DNA of 64,000 nt from Neostapfia colusana (lineage: Eukaryota; Streptophyta; Magnoliopsida; Poales; Poaceae): the NCBI GenBank assembly GCA_030760725.1, contig JASWHV010000001.1, forward strand, positions 25,417,928 through 25,481,927, given 5' to 3'. Positions 12,900-25,419 of the stretch are shown here, in pieces. Below the pieces are notes generated by a model that was not told where the DNA came from, ran no database searches, and saw only the letters and a program-made list of their open reading frames with translations. The translations under genes and the position numbers were made by a program. Within the stretch, counting starts at the first letter, position 1, and every line of letters begins with the position of its first letter.

Positions 12900-15800
12900 G
12901 AGATTGGTGGTTCTAGTAAAACAATTCCGGAAACTGTGCCCTAAGCTCGTCTTCTCGCTCCCATGTGGCTTCCTCTTCCGAGTGATGCTTCCACTGCACC
13001 TTGCACATCCGGATTTTTTATTTCTTGTGAGGCGTTCCATTGTCTCCAAAACCTTGACCGGTTGCTCGGCATAAGACAGATCCTCTCCTACGTCAACCTC
13101 ATTCATTGGTAACATCTCTTCAGGCATCCTCAGACATTTCTTGAGTTGTGACACATGGAATACATCGTGCACATCCGATAGGCGAGCCGGTAGTTCGAGT
13201 TGATATGCCACTTCGCCTTTCCTCTCCAGAATCTGAAAGGGTCCGATGTATCGAGGTGATAACTTCCCTTTCACCTTGAACCGACGAAGTCCTTGGATAG
13301 GGGACACCTTGAGATAGACATAGTCCCCCATGTTGGAAACTAGCTCTCTTCTCCGTACATCGGCATAGCTCTTTTGTCGGGTCTGTGCTATCCTCAAGTT
13401 GTTGTGGATTTCCCTTACCTTCGCCTCGGCTTCTTGTAGTACCTCGGGCCCAAACACTTTACTTTCCCCCGTTTGGTTCCAAAATAGTGGAGTTCTGCAC
13501 TTCCTCCCATACAAAGCCTCAAATGGTGACATCTTCATACTAGCCTGATAGCTGTTGTTATAGGAGAACTCCGCATACGGTAAGTTCTTATCTCAACTCC
13601 TATTGTTCTTGAGCGCACACGCTCTCAGCATATCCTCAAGGATCTGATTGGTTCATTCCGTCTGACCGTCAGTTTGGGGGTGATAGGCAGAACTAAAATT
13701 TAGATGGGTTCCCATGGTTTCATGTAACTTCTGCCAGAACCTTGAGGTGAACCGTGTCCCTCGATCTGACACTATTTTCTTTGGCACTCCATGGAAACAC
13801 ACGATCCTTGACATGTACAATTCTACCAATTTGGATCCGTTGTAGCTTTCTTTCACGGGGATGAAATGAGCTACCTTGGTTAGCCTGTCGATGATGACCC
13901 ATATCGAATCATATCCTGATTGGGTCCTGGGTAGTCCCACTATGAAATCCATACCGATTTCTTCCCATTTCCATTCAGGCACTTTGAGTGGTTGCAATAA
14001 TCCCACGGGTCCTTGATATTCTGCTTTCACCAACTGACACGTGTCACATAGGGCAACATGTTCCGCGACATCTCTCTTCATGCCATACCACCAATACCTG
14101 CTCTTGAGGTCATGATACATCTTTGTACTCCCAGGATAATGGAAAAGTCGGAATCATGAGCCTCCTTCAAAATCAATTTACGGATCTCCTTCACCTCAGG
14201 CACACAAATTCTTTTTTCGTGCCACACCGTACCTTGTTCATCCTTTCTGAACCCAGGGGCTTTATTATCCTTGATGAGTTCTCTGATTTCTTGTATCTTC
14301 TCATCATTCTTCTGACCATTGCGTATGTCTTGCTCTATTGTGGAGTCCACTTCCATGGCGATGGCCTCACCACTATTTACCAGACATAGATTGAGTTTTA
14401 CAACCTCTTCCTTCAATTCTGTGGGCATGTCCTTTAAGCTCAACCTATTGACCTGCACCTTCCGGCTTAAAGCATCTGCTACGACGTTCGCTTTCCCAGG
14501 ATGATAGTTGATGCCCACATCAAAGTCGTTGATTAGCTCTAACCATCTCCTTTGTCTGAGGTTGAGATCTGGCTGTGTGAAAATATACTTTAAGCTCTTA
14601 TGATCAGTATATATCTCTGTCCTCTTCCCCGTCAAGTAATGCCGCCAAATCTTCAATGTGTGTACCACTGTGGCTAGCTCTAGGTCATGCGTAGGATAGT
14701 TCTTCTCGTGTTTCCGGATCTGCCGGGACGCATAAGCCACGACATGCCCCTCTTGCATGAGAACACATCCCAACCCGTTTCCAGAGGCATCGCAGTACAC
14801 CGAAAAGTTCTTCTGCATATCTGGCATAACTAGCACTGGGGTTGTTGTCAATCTTTTCTTCAGTTCTTGAAAACTCGTCTCGCACTGTGGTGTCCATGTG
14901 AATGTGATTCCCTTCTCTAACAATTTGGTGAGGGGTCTCGAAATCTTGGAGAAACCCTCGATAAACCGTCGATAAAACCCAACCAATCCTAAGAAGCTTC
15001 GAACTTCCCCGACATTTTCAGTGGTCTTCCACTTCTGCACATCCTTGATCTTGGCGGGATCTACGGAGATTCCTCCCTTCGAGATTATATGTCCTAAGAA
15101 GGGAACTCTCTTCAGCCAAAACTCACACTTGCTCAACTTGGCATATAGTCGGTGTTCTCTCAGCTTTTGCAACACCAACCTTAAATGTCCCTCATGTTCT
15201 TCTTCATCTTTGGAGAAGACGAGAATGTCATCAATGAAGACCACCTAAAACTTGTCCAGATATTCCATGAATACCTTGTTCATGAGATACATGAAGTATG
15301 CCGGGGCATTAGTTAGCCTGAAAGGCATGACGGTATATTCATACAACCCGTACCGAGATACGAAAACTGTCTTTGGAATGTCAATTTGCCTTATCTTAAG
15401 TTGGTGGTATCCCGACCGGAGATTAATTTTCGAGAACACACAAGCTCCCCTCAACTGATCAAATAAGTCTTCAATGCGGGGTAATGGATACTTGTTCTTG
15501 ATGGTTACTTCATTCAACGCACGGTAGTCTACGCATAACCTTTGGGCCCGTCCTTCTTGGGCACAAATATCACTGGAGCTCCCCATGGTGAGGAACTAGG
15601 ATGAATATACCCCTTCTCCGTCAATTCCCTTATATGCTCCTTGAGCTCTTCCAGCTGTTTGGAGTCCATCCGATAAGGTCTCTTGTATATTGGAGATGTT
15701 CCAGGCACTAGCTCCATCACGAATTCCACTTCACGATCGGGAGGCATACCTGGCAACTCCTCTGGAAAAACATTTGGATATTCCTTGATAATCCTTATCT

Positions 15801-16300
15801 CTCCCACTTCCACCTCAACTTTATTGAGTTTAATGTCCCTCATGGGCTCTTGCACGGCTATGAACTTCACTTTCGTGCCACTAGTGTGAGTTAGTTCCAC
15901 CGTTCTAGTCGAACAGTGGATGATACCTTTATGTTTGGTCAACCAATCCATACGCAAAATAATATCTATTCCTTGTGAATCTATCACTATGAGGTTTGCA
16001 GTAAATACTACCCCATTAATGTCTAGATTCACCTTGGGACATACTTGTCTTGTCCTTATTTCTCCCCCTGGAGAGTTCACTGCTAACATATGGTTCATTT
16101 GTGTTGTTGCTAGATCATGCTTCTTAACAAACCCTTGAGCAATGAACGAGTGGGTAGCACCAGAATCAAACAACAGGGTTACAATGTGTAAATTGGCAGG
16201 AAACTTACCAATTACCACGTCAGGTGCCTCTTGCGCTTCCTCCATGATCACGTGGTTCACCCGTCCTCGCATCACATTCTGCTGTTGTGGCTGCATGGGC
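12900..16300 (-). pseudogene. Gypsy-2 pol remnant: PR, RT, RNase H, integrase, chromodomain
   Basis: The order on the minus strand is: protease DSGATHSF in the frame of 15529-16515; RT with NKYPLPRIEDLFDQL and MPFRLTNAPAYF at 15245-15586; FIDDIL at 15227-15232; RNase H with DHKSLKYIF; integrase zinc region with CDTCQLVK; core MDFIVGLP and SDRGTRF; YHPQTDGQTE; and the C-terminal SDVHDVFHVSQLKKC motif. The chromodomain near 12910-13010 is frameshifted. Defects visible: frameshift at about 15535-15590, a TAG at 15245-15247 inside the RT active-site block, a frameshift near 14100 in the integrase zinc region, a TGA at 13653-13655 and a further stop just downstream. Confidence 0.92.
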
Positions 16301-16311
16301 TTCTTCTTTGG

Positions 16312-17353
16312 GCACTTATGGGCGTAGTGCCCCACTTCACCACAGTTGAAGCATTGCACCCCAACCTTAGGTGCCTGGCCGTTGTTGTCTTGGGGTTGGT
16401 TCGATGGTCCTTGTACTGCTGGTCGAGGTTGATATGTGGGGCGAGGCTGCTGCACAAACTGACGGCCTGAAATTCGGGTTGTACCCTCTGGGTGCTGAGT
16501 AGGGTACCACCGCACGGCTCGTCTGCCCTGCGGGTTGCTGCATCAGACGTGGGCGTGTGTTGCTACCTGAGGCTTGGTGTGACCATCCCGCCTTCCTCTT
16601 GTTTTCATTTTCCAAGGCCTTCAGCTTCCTCTCCACGATAAATGCTCTGTCTACCATCTTTTGGAAGCTTTCATACTCGTTGGAGGACATTGCACACTGC
16701 ATTTCTATAGTAAGTCCTTCCACAAAACAGTCATGTTTTTGCTCATCAGTTTTGATGTCCCGTGGTGCATACCAGGATAGTTGGGTGAACTTAGTGAGGT
16801 ATTCCCTCACAGTCATGTTTCCTTGCTGCAGTCCCAAGAACTCCTTTCTCTTGTTTTTGAGTTCACCCCTTGGTATGTAATGGTTGCGGAGACTGCGCTT
16901 GAACTCTTCCCAAGTGATGTTCTCGGGGTCATGATGGGCTGCCACGTAAGCGGTCCACCAATCAGCAGCAGGCCCATGCAATTGGTGAGTGGCAAACAAC
17001 ACCCTGTCATACCCTTGGCATTGTATGATCCTCATCTTGCTCTCAATGGTCTTTAGCCAGTCATCTGCCTCCAGAGGTTCAGAAGCACTTGCAAACTTTG
17101 GAGGTTGAGTCCCCAGAAACTCACTCAACCTTGGTTGGCATGGTGCAGCTTGTGGGGGTGGAGCTTGGTGCAAGTTGGCCACCACTTGAGTTAGACTTTG
17201 GATGAGCTGATTCTGATTTTCAAGCATTTGGTGGATAGGATCAGCTCCTTCATGGCGACCACCCCTGTCTTGTCCTCTAGAAAGATGAGGGTTGCCGGCC
17301 TCATCGTTGTTGTTGGCGGGGTTGGCACCATGACCCTTTCCTCTTCCAGCCAT
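16312..17353 (-). pseudogene. Gypsy-2 gag with CCHC knuckle, one frameshift
   Basis: The ATG at 17353 opens a long gag frame beginning MAGRGKG, followed by a Gln-rich helix region and the retrotrans_gag core (ADWWTAYVAAHH, FKRSLRNHYIP). A frameshift near 16470-16515 separates it from the nucleocapsid, whose knuckle CFNCGEVGHYAHKC lies at 16312-16353 and runs on into protease. The particle protein binds element RNA. The start is supported by its position and by the AG-preceded ATG typical of this element. Confidence 0.9.
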
Positions 17354-17690
17354 CTATCATGGTCAACCAAATGTTAACTTAAAGCATTATGTATTAACTT
17401 CCCAAATTGCTTGTTTAAACTTAAACTTTTGAGGCCCTAATATATTAAACATTTTCTGAGGCTTCACGTAGATTTTTGGGAGTCACGTCTCACGTGAAAA
17501 TAAATGCACTCTTAATTCATAGGGGTTCACCCATCAAAGCAAAGCAACCTAAAGACGAGGTTGTGGACAAATGCCCATGGCTTCCACAACTCACGTCACA
17601 CACCAAACATTAACACACAAATAACTAAGGTATTGGCTCGGCTACTCGATAACCTGCTAAACTAAAGGAAAGGACTCTACACGACTCGTA
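17354..17690 (-). other. Spacer between orf0 and gag of Gypsy-2
   Basis: 337 bp of AT-rich noncoding sequence. Close to gag it holds a branch-point-like GTTAAC and ends GATAG before the gag ATG, so it could act as a 3' splice region that removes orf0 from a gag mRNA. Nothing else is visible. Confidence 0.5.
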
Positions 17691-18461
17691 TCATTGAGCT
17701 GGCTCTTCGGGGTCGTCCTCATTATTGCGGCTGCCCTCTGATTCCGCTTTGGGTGGGGAAGCTGCTGGTGGAGAAGTGCGGCGACGCCTGCTCGCCCGGC
17801 GGTCTGGGGAGTCAGGAGTCCATGTGTCATTCACGGTGACACACAGTTCATTCCCATCTCCTCTTTCTCTCACCCTCAAGCTGGCTCGAAGCAATGCCTC
17901 AGTCTCCTTCTGGGTGTCGCGAACATCCTGAAGCTCCTGCTGACACTCCTGCAGTCGAGTGCTGAGCATAGCAGCATCCTCCAAGCACAGGTCCATGTGC
18001 TCATGGGAAGTCCCCTGCTGCACTGGCGGGTACTTGTACTCCGCTGTACCACTCTCACGCTGGAGGACATACATGTACTCAGTCCTGTCCAGGTGGCGAC
18101 GGTTGATGTGACTCTGGCAGGTGATGGCCTCCCAGGTGACATCCTTCTCAGCATCGACCTGTGTCGCCCGACAAGCTGGAGAGCGGTGGATCATGAGCAG
18201 CTGATTTTCATGGATAATCCTCATTTCTGAACTCCATTCTTCCCGCTTCTCACAGATGGTCCGGGTGGAGCTGTAGTGTATGATTAGCTTGCCCGTATTG
18301 CCGGCATCATGGAGCATACGCCGAAGACGGTGCAACAAGCCTCCTACTGCCAATCCGTAGGAGTGGTACGTCACCGAACGGTTCTCCTCTCTCAAGGCAA
18401 GGGCAACTACCGGAACTCTCCCTCCGGTGGACTTGCGGGCGATGCGGATCATGTGAACCAT
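17691..18461 (-). CDS. Gypsy-2 orf0: intact extra ORF upstream of gag (256 aa)
   Basis: Uninterrupted 256-codon frame between PBS and gag; unlike the rest of Gypsy-2, it is intact. Residues 1-140 are globular-looking with many Arg, His and Tyr and no motif I recognise. Residues about 160-205 form a probable coiled coil (repeated Leu/Gln/Glu). The C-terminal 50 residues are Arg-rich then acidic and Pro/Ser-rich (RRASRRRRTSPP near residue 225). The ATG directly follows TTTACGTTTTAG, a possible 3' splice site. Place and layout match orf0 of Gypsy-1, although sequence similarity is weak. I recall orf0 from rice RIRE3/RIRE8-type elements; the function is unknown. Confidence 0.75.
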   Translation of the reverse strand: MVHMIRIARKSTGGRVPVVALALREENRSVTYHSYGLAVGGLLHRLRRMLHDAGNTGKLIIHYSSTRTICEKREEWSSEMRIIHENQLLMIHRSPACRATQVDAEKDVTWEAITCQSHINRRHLDRTEYMYVLQRESGTAEYKYPPVQQGTSHEHMDLCLEDAAMLSTRLQECQQELQDVRDTQKETEALLRASLRVRERGDGNELCVTVNDTWTPDSPDRRASRRRRTSPPAASPPKAESEGSRNNEDDPEEPAQ

Positions 18462-18662
18462 CTAAAACGTAAAGCATTTAAAATTAAGTTAGATAAGATT
18501 TAAATAAAAATCGTATTTTGAATAAAAGTTGGGGCAAGGTGAATAAAGTGACCCCATGAAATAACACTTTTCAACCCACACCTTTGTCAAATAGTTTTTA
18601 AGAAAATAGGGTCCTTAAATACGTCCATTTCTACCTAGGTCCACGTTCCTACGGGCAACCTT

Positions 18663-18675
18663 GGCTCTGATACCA
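18663..18675 (-). other. Gypsy-2 primer binding site
   Basis: The minus strand reads TGGTATCAGAGCC, a perfect initiator tRNA-Met complement, 4 bases from the LTR end. Confidence 0.93.
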
Positions 18676-18679
18676 CTTC

Positions 18680-21600
18680 TGTCACACCCGGTTTCTCCGA
18701 AGATCAACCGAGTGAATACCACATGTATGCCAGGATCATTCTCTCATACATGTGATGACAGATAGTGAAGCATCATTTATTACAAGTCAGGTGTCGAATA
18801 TAAATAAGTCTTACATAGCATACGTCTCGATGGACGATAATAAGTTCAGAACATGTAAATAAAACAGCAGCGGAATATAAATCTTGTGGGGCTCCGTCAC
18901 AGGCGTTGCCCTGGGGACTTCGTGAACCTAGAATCCTTCCTCGGGACCAAAGTCTTGGTCATTAAACACCACATCATTCTCTTGACCTGAGCAGCAATAT
19001 AAACCAACAGAAAAGTAAGTTTGAGTACCATGGGTACTCAGCAAGTGTGGGAAAGTTATGTCATGCATGGCTAGAGCAAGGAGAGGTTGAACTCATGCTT
19101 AAAGCACTACACAATTAATACCTATCACCTTAGCTTATTAAGCACCTACATTGCTACACAGGTGAAATGGTCCCAATCTCCCAACCCATCATCAAAAATC
19201 AAGTAACCATAACATCATATCCAATGTCAAGCTCCCCGCTTAACATCCTCAAATTCCAAATTCATCATCCTCTAATCATGAATAAGTCCAAGCCGCTCTT
19301 GACCGTGAGCACGACTGTCATGACAGTTTTGACTCTGCAGAGTTTGCACCACTGTACCCACATGTAGTGATTTCATCCCCCGTTTCCGGGTGGACTAAAA
19401 GAACCTCCATTATGCCAGTGGCCGCGAACCACATTCATATTTCCCAGGTGTGTAGCCAGGAGATCACTACAAAGCCTTTACAAAGGGATTCCCGACGAGC
19501 ATGGGCCCACTGAGGTTTCACCCCTAACAGCATACAAGAGGCTCCAACCCCGCTGCAGTGGCCCCCTCTTGAGCCTTGCGGTTCATATGGTAGTCCAGCT
19601 GACACCTATTCCCCGCACCATCCAACACACCCATACTACGCCGGGGATACACCTAATTAATTGGCCAAGCTGCCCCATCTCAGCATGTGGTTGGTACGGT
19701 AAAGCCAGGTTACATGCTCCACGAACAGGTCCTTAGGATCCAGGCAAGTACTAAACACAAACCCGAGTCTCGTGCACCCAGCACCAACCAAATCATCCAA
19801 CTTGCCTCGATCCCTACCTCTACATAACTCATAATGTCTCATTCAAGAGTAAGGTAAACAAGTTGATGATCTCATATCCCAGTTATCCCATTCTAAGCAT
19901 GGCTAAGCATAAGTAATATGAATGAATGACATAATAAAATCAATCCCAACCCAAGCTACAAGGAAACAAGATAATGCAATTCTAGGAAAACTTCCTAGCA
20001 TGGGTTTCATATTTCAATTGACAATGCAAATAATTCTATCTACACATCCTAGCATAGGATCAAAGTGGTCAAGGACACTTGCTTTCTTCCTGCTGCTCTG
20101 GGAATGGAAAGTCTTGGTCTTGGAAGGGGAGAACTTGCTCTGGGGCAGGTTCTACTCATGCCAATACACATAGCAAAAGAAAAACAACAATCCATAAGCC
20201 ATAGTTCACACTTTCACTCATACAAACCACACATACATATGGGAGTCATTCTCATTACTAAGTGTTGTGGTTACCCTAGATGTGTTTATTTTTGGCCTAC
20301 ATGCACTTTTAAACATATGTATATGATTTCTAACTTTTGTATTCAGATTTCTGTTTGCACACTATATATGAATTTCCAATTTGAACAAATTCTTTATATT
20401 TAATTAATACACTTCTTAGCTACCAAGTTTGCATGAAAGGTAATTTTCTACTCCAAATAGGTTTTTAGATCTCCTACCAAATCTTAACTGAAGTTTTTGG
20501 ATTTGGAGACTTCATTTATCATTTTCTAATTATGCATACCTATTCTCCTATATTTTTCAGATTTATTTTCTATGCCTAAAAGTGAGTTTTAATATTAAAT
20601 AGTAGGACATATCATCTAAACAGAATAGGTTCTGATCTAAAATATTAAATAATATATTTTTGATCTCCTCCTCTGATGTGAACTAATTTAAATTTATTTT
20701 ATCAGTTTTCAGAATTATTTCCTAGCCTAAAAATGTGTGTCTAGAACTAATAAATATGAACAACACTTAGGCAGATTTCGTTTCAGCCTAAAATCTATTT
20801 TCAACTCATTTTAAAGTTTTTCAAGTGCTAGGAGAGTTTAAATTTGAATTTGCACATGCGTTTGCCTTACCTTTTAAATTTAAATCCTAGTCACATATTC
20901 AAATTTCTGAATTTAATATCATATAGGGTCAAAAAGGTAAATCCACCCTACTGCAGGGTCTAATTTGCTATTTCATAAATTTCCAGGGGTCTAACTACAC
21001 ATAACAGAGGGTTTTTCCTAATTTTTATAAGTTCAGGGGCTAAAACTGATTTTTAAATGAATTTACATGAATTTCTAAAGTTCCAGGGGCTAGATCAGAA
21101 GTTTCCGGGGCTAGCTCATGTTTTCCGAGATCCCTAGGCGGTAGCGCGTAAGAATCCCGACCTTTATAACGTGGGGCTGATGTGGACCGTCCGATTTAAA
21201 ATAGACGGCTCAGATTAGATCGCTGAACCGGTACGCGCGGGTTTTAATTCTACCGTGCGATTTAAAATAGACGGCCCTCAAGGGGCCACGTCGCCCTGGC
21301 CGGAGCCAGCCCACGCGCGCGGCGGCGCGCGGCGGCGGGGGGTGGCGATCTCGCCGGCGCAGCCTCGGCTTTTGCCGCTACACGTTAGAACTCGCATCTT
21401 TTTGCATGGATCGGCTGCGGGGGGGTAGGGGATGCTCACCGAGGGGTTTTCCAGCACTCGGAGGCCCTGGAAGTCGGTCGGCGGCGAGCTTCAACGGCGA
21501 CGATCTTCGGTTCACGTCGGGGGGGGGGGGGGGGCGTTGGGGCGCAAGACACGTCGCTTCCTTCACCTGCAGGGCTCCCCGGCGGCGGTGGAACGTGATC

Positions 21601-22111
21601 AGCACGTTAGATCAGGAAATTTGAGCAAGGGTCGAAAGATATAGGCTGTAGAAACTTCGGTTCTCACCGGAGAGAAGAACAGCCGATCGGGGGGAAAAAA
21701 CAGGGTGATTGTCGGCGTTTATATAGGCGAGGGAGGGCGGCGGTCTGTTTGGATCGAGTTGGAGGCGTCCGGGACCAGAAATTGGCTGGGGGCGCGGGTT
21801 TCCGGAGATCGGTTGCGATCGGGCGCGAGGGAAGAGTCCGGCCGTTGGGGGCGTGCGGGAGTTGAGGGATGACATGCGGGCCCCGCATGTCAGTGAGAGG
21901 AAGAGAGGGGGCGCGCGGTCTTGGCCTGGCGCGGGGGAATTGGGCCGGCTGGTGGGTTTCGGCCCACTGGCCGGTTGGGGTTTTTCTTTTTCCTTTTCTT
22001 TTCTGTTCTGATTTGAATTTGAATTCTAGTTTGAATTTGAATTTCTGCACCACATGCAATACGTCCAAAAAATTTTAAATTCCCCTCTTTAACAGGTTTT
22101 GGGGTGTTAGA
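18680..22111 (-). repeat. Gypsy-2 5' LTR (3432 bp)
   Basis: Pairs with 9437-12867. The outer terminus is mutated (GTGTTAGA instead of GTGTTACA) and is followed by the TSD TGGTA at 22112-22116. Confidence 0.95.
21718..21727 (-). promoter_or_regulatory. Gypsy-2 5' LTR TATA box
   Basis: The minus strand reads CCTATATAAA; as this is the 5' LTR it would be the promoter driving the element's genomic RNA. Confidence 0.6.
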
Positions 22112-25100
22112 TGGTACTCACTGACCGTGAGGGACGGCGATTATAATCGATTTACACCTGCAGGGTTACCCAAATAACCCGTCACGTACGCCCGTACTCG
22201 ATGTTGCCTACAGCAACCATCACGGAACGTCATACGCAACCACCTTTCACCCGTCAGCCAAATGTTGAACCGGTCCAATCGTCCCGAGCAAGAGGTCTCT
22301 GCGCGCGCATCCACAGTGCCACCAACCGATTTACACCTCAAGCTCTCAACATACCCTCTGAACGACCAGCTATGCCTCAACACCCAGCTACCCGAGTTAC
22401 ATCGGTTTCCCAGTTCCCATATAGCCGGTAGGTCTTTGGTACTGTTCTAGCTTGTTCAATAGGCCCGCACACGGCTCGGTCCTCAATCGACACAAGCGGA
22501 GCTATGGCACCCAGGCCCCAAAGTCCTGCTGCCTTACTCTCCGCTCGGTCTCATTTTTATTGCCATGTGTTTCATTTGCTATCTTTACCCGAGCAATGTT
22601 CCTCTAGCCTATCCTCGTGAGTAGTTCCAACTAATCGACTTGTACTAAATCCTACACTATCTTAGCATTGCAGTAGCTAACAAGGTTTTCAAATCTAATC
22701 CCAACCCAGGGTTTTTCTTGGCTATGCATTTGTGTTTCAATCAAGACACTAATGCAAGAATTAAGTGGGTGCTCAAATAAGTTCTCAAAACAACAAAAAA
22801 TTGTAAAAGGGTTAATGCAAACCAGAGCTTGTCTTGCTGCTCTTGGTCGTAGGCTAGCTGTTCTTCCGGAGTGACGAAGTCTAAGACTTCGGGTTCCTCC
22901 TCAACCTTAGCGACTACATGAGAGAATATATACATGTATCAATTTGAATGCATTTAAATTGAAGTTTAAGGACTATAAGTCTTACTAGACATTCCCAATG
23001 ACTCTGAAATTTTTAATATGGTTTGGATACAACCTAAACAGGGACTTGGCCAAGTTTCATCTGCAGCAAAGCGCATTTGAGCCCACTACAAATAATTATG
23101 TACTTGGCTTTAATTGGAGCTCTTAGGATGTTCTAGGGATTTTCATGGAGCAAGCCATGACTTTCTGAAAACTAGGTTTTCAAAGGGTTCTGATAGAGTT
23201 GGTCTCACTTAATTTAAAGGTTCCTAGCTGAGGATATGAGCTAAACAATTTCAGAGAAATTCTAAAATGTTTATGGACATTTTCTATTTTCTCTGGAACA
23301 GTTTTGTTAATCACACCATTAGGTGGATCAAATGATATCAAATGGATCTGAAATTTTTATGGTATATCATGGATATTTTCTTGAACATCCTAGCGAAATT
23401 TCAAAATTTTCCTCCAAAGGGTTCTCCAGTTAAAATTCTAACCAGTTAAAATTTTGAAGAATTAATTCTGGAGAACTAAGGATTTTCATGAAGTGAAACT
23501 TGATTTGTTGGAAAATACTCCAAGAGCTGAATCCAACAAAATTTGGTTCACTCGATTTGGAGTTTTCTAGCCAAAGTTATGTGGATTTGAAGTTTGAACT
23601 AAAACTGAAAATCGAAGAAAAGTTTAAACTTCTACCGGTGGGTCCCACACACAGTGCTCCCGGCGGCGGCGGTCTCTGGCGAGACTCACCGGAACCGAGT
23701 TCCCGGCCACCTCCCGGCCTGAAACTCGCCGCCTCCCCATTTTCCGACCTCCTGAACTTGGCTGTGAGCTTGCCGGCCACCGGCGATGGCCAAAAACCTA
23801 CGCGCACCGGCGACAACACCCGCTAGGGTTTCAGCGAGGTCGGTTTCACACCATCGTGCACCAAATCAATTGGAAATTGCTCAGAGAGAATCAGTGGAGC
23901 ATGAGGAACATGAACCAAGGCCTTGTGGAAGCTAGAAACGCCGGCAACCACACCCTTGAGCCGAGGTACTTTGCAACGGCGGCGAGGAAAACGGCCATAT
24001 CACGGCCGATCCTCATCGGTTTTCCTTGCTTCTTTCTCGAGCGTGTGCGCTAGTATGTATAGAACCTACTGGCCAACCGACTTGACCAACAAGAGTGTGT
24101 GGAGTCTGAATTTCAATCGGAGGTGAGCTCAGCTCATATGAACTAGCTCTCGGTATATTTGGAAATTCTCGTCATATGATTGATCATTTGCTACAAGGCC
24201 TTCAGCTACACGACCTAGGAAGTATAGCACACCTTTCTTGTGTAACAAGCGGGCAACGACGACGGTTGTGGCGCTCTGTCGACGGTGACCCGAAGTGAAG
24301 CTCCGCCGGTACTCGTGAGAGCTCGGTGGAAATCCTCAAATTGCCGCCATCAAACCCCGCAGGAAAACCCCAGAGTACTGTGGCAGCCCAGTAGAGCACA
24401 AGATGGTGATGCTCTTTGGTGTAGACTGCTCGAGCAACCGAGGCTCGGATAGCTTGAGCGATCGGAAATGGAGGTTGTGGCGTTTATCGAGCGAGCGGCA
24501 CTGAGTACGAGTGATCGCGCAAGAACAGAAGGGTAACACGGCTTGAGCTGCTCGGGGCATAATATCCACGCTGAACGGCGGCTCCAGCGGTGCGTGGAGG
24601 AAGCAGCTGCTGGCGCTGACGGCCTGGCGCGGTGGCGACCGCGGTGGGAGCCCGAGACCCAAGTACTCGGTGCTTTAGTCGGTTCTTTGATCTGTGAAGC
24701 TGACATGTGGGTCCCACCACGGTTTTAACCTCCAAAATTAACTTCCTCCCACTGCTACAAACAGTAATCCCCCTAATATCCTTTTGAATTTGAATTATCT
24801 ACCAAATGCCCATTTGGATTGGATAGAATTCAAATTGTTGAGTGTTTGAATATAATTTCAGCACATATGCAGTTTGAAATTCAGATTGAGTTTGAATTTA
24901 CTAAACTTAGCTCATGTCAAGATCAACTCCAAATGGAGTGAAAATTGGTGTGTGAGCTCACAAAAATGTGCTGAGTAAGAATATGCCTTCCACTTTTGAA
25001 TTCATGGAATGGAAGTAGTTTGAATTTGAATTTGAGTTCAAACTACCCTCTTTCTAGTTATACCCAAAAAGACCTCAAAAAGGTTTTGGATTTGGGTGAA

Positions 25101-25163
25101 GTTTGGCATTAGCATTCTTAGCAAGGTGTAGGAGTTTTTCATATGCCCAGCCCCTATAAGATG
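22112..25163 (-). repeat. Gypsy-1 5' LTR, segment 2 of 3
   Basis: Starts with the duplicated TGGTA and runs to the TSD AGATG (25159-25163) where the Copia begins. 23923-25163 matches the window start (1 to about 1242). The 22130-22600 part resembles, in reverse complement, 31840-32300, showing that the fragment inside the Copia belongs to a related LTR family. No genes are seen; the short ORF at 23500-23826 and the GC-rich part are LTR sequence. Confidence 0.9.
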
Positions 25164-25419
25164 TGAAAGTGCATCTAGGCATCCCTTGTGGGTTTTGGTT
25201 GATTTATGACAAACAAATGAGACCCTAACAAAATCGTTGAGATGAGCGCAGGTTTTTAAAGAAATTAGGAATAAAGCGCAAAAAGAAAGGAGAATGAGGA
25301 TCTAAAATGATAAGAGCTCAGGAGCTGAAAAGATTAGATTACTTAGTATAGAGTGTGTTGGAGAAATACATCCAAAGAGCTCAAGTGAAAGAAATCACAC
25401 TAACTGCAGAAAAATTAGC

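Larger units (their letters stand above)
9437..22111 (-). mobile_element. Gypsy-2: complete chromovirus-type LTR retrotransposon (Tekay/RIRE3-like)
   Basis: Minus-strand element of 12675 bp with two near-identical LTRs (9437-12867 and 18680-22111), TSD TGGTA on both sides, tRNA-Met PBS, PPT, orf0, gag and pol. The layout is complete, but gag-pol has several frameshifts and stops. It is inserted in the 5' LTR of Gypsy-1 and so is younger. Small plus-strand ORFs repeated at 9923 and 19167, and at 10677 and 19922, are simply LTR duplicates. Confidence 0.95.
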
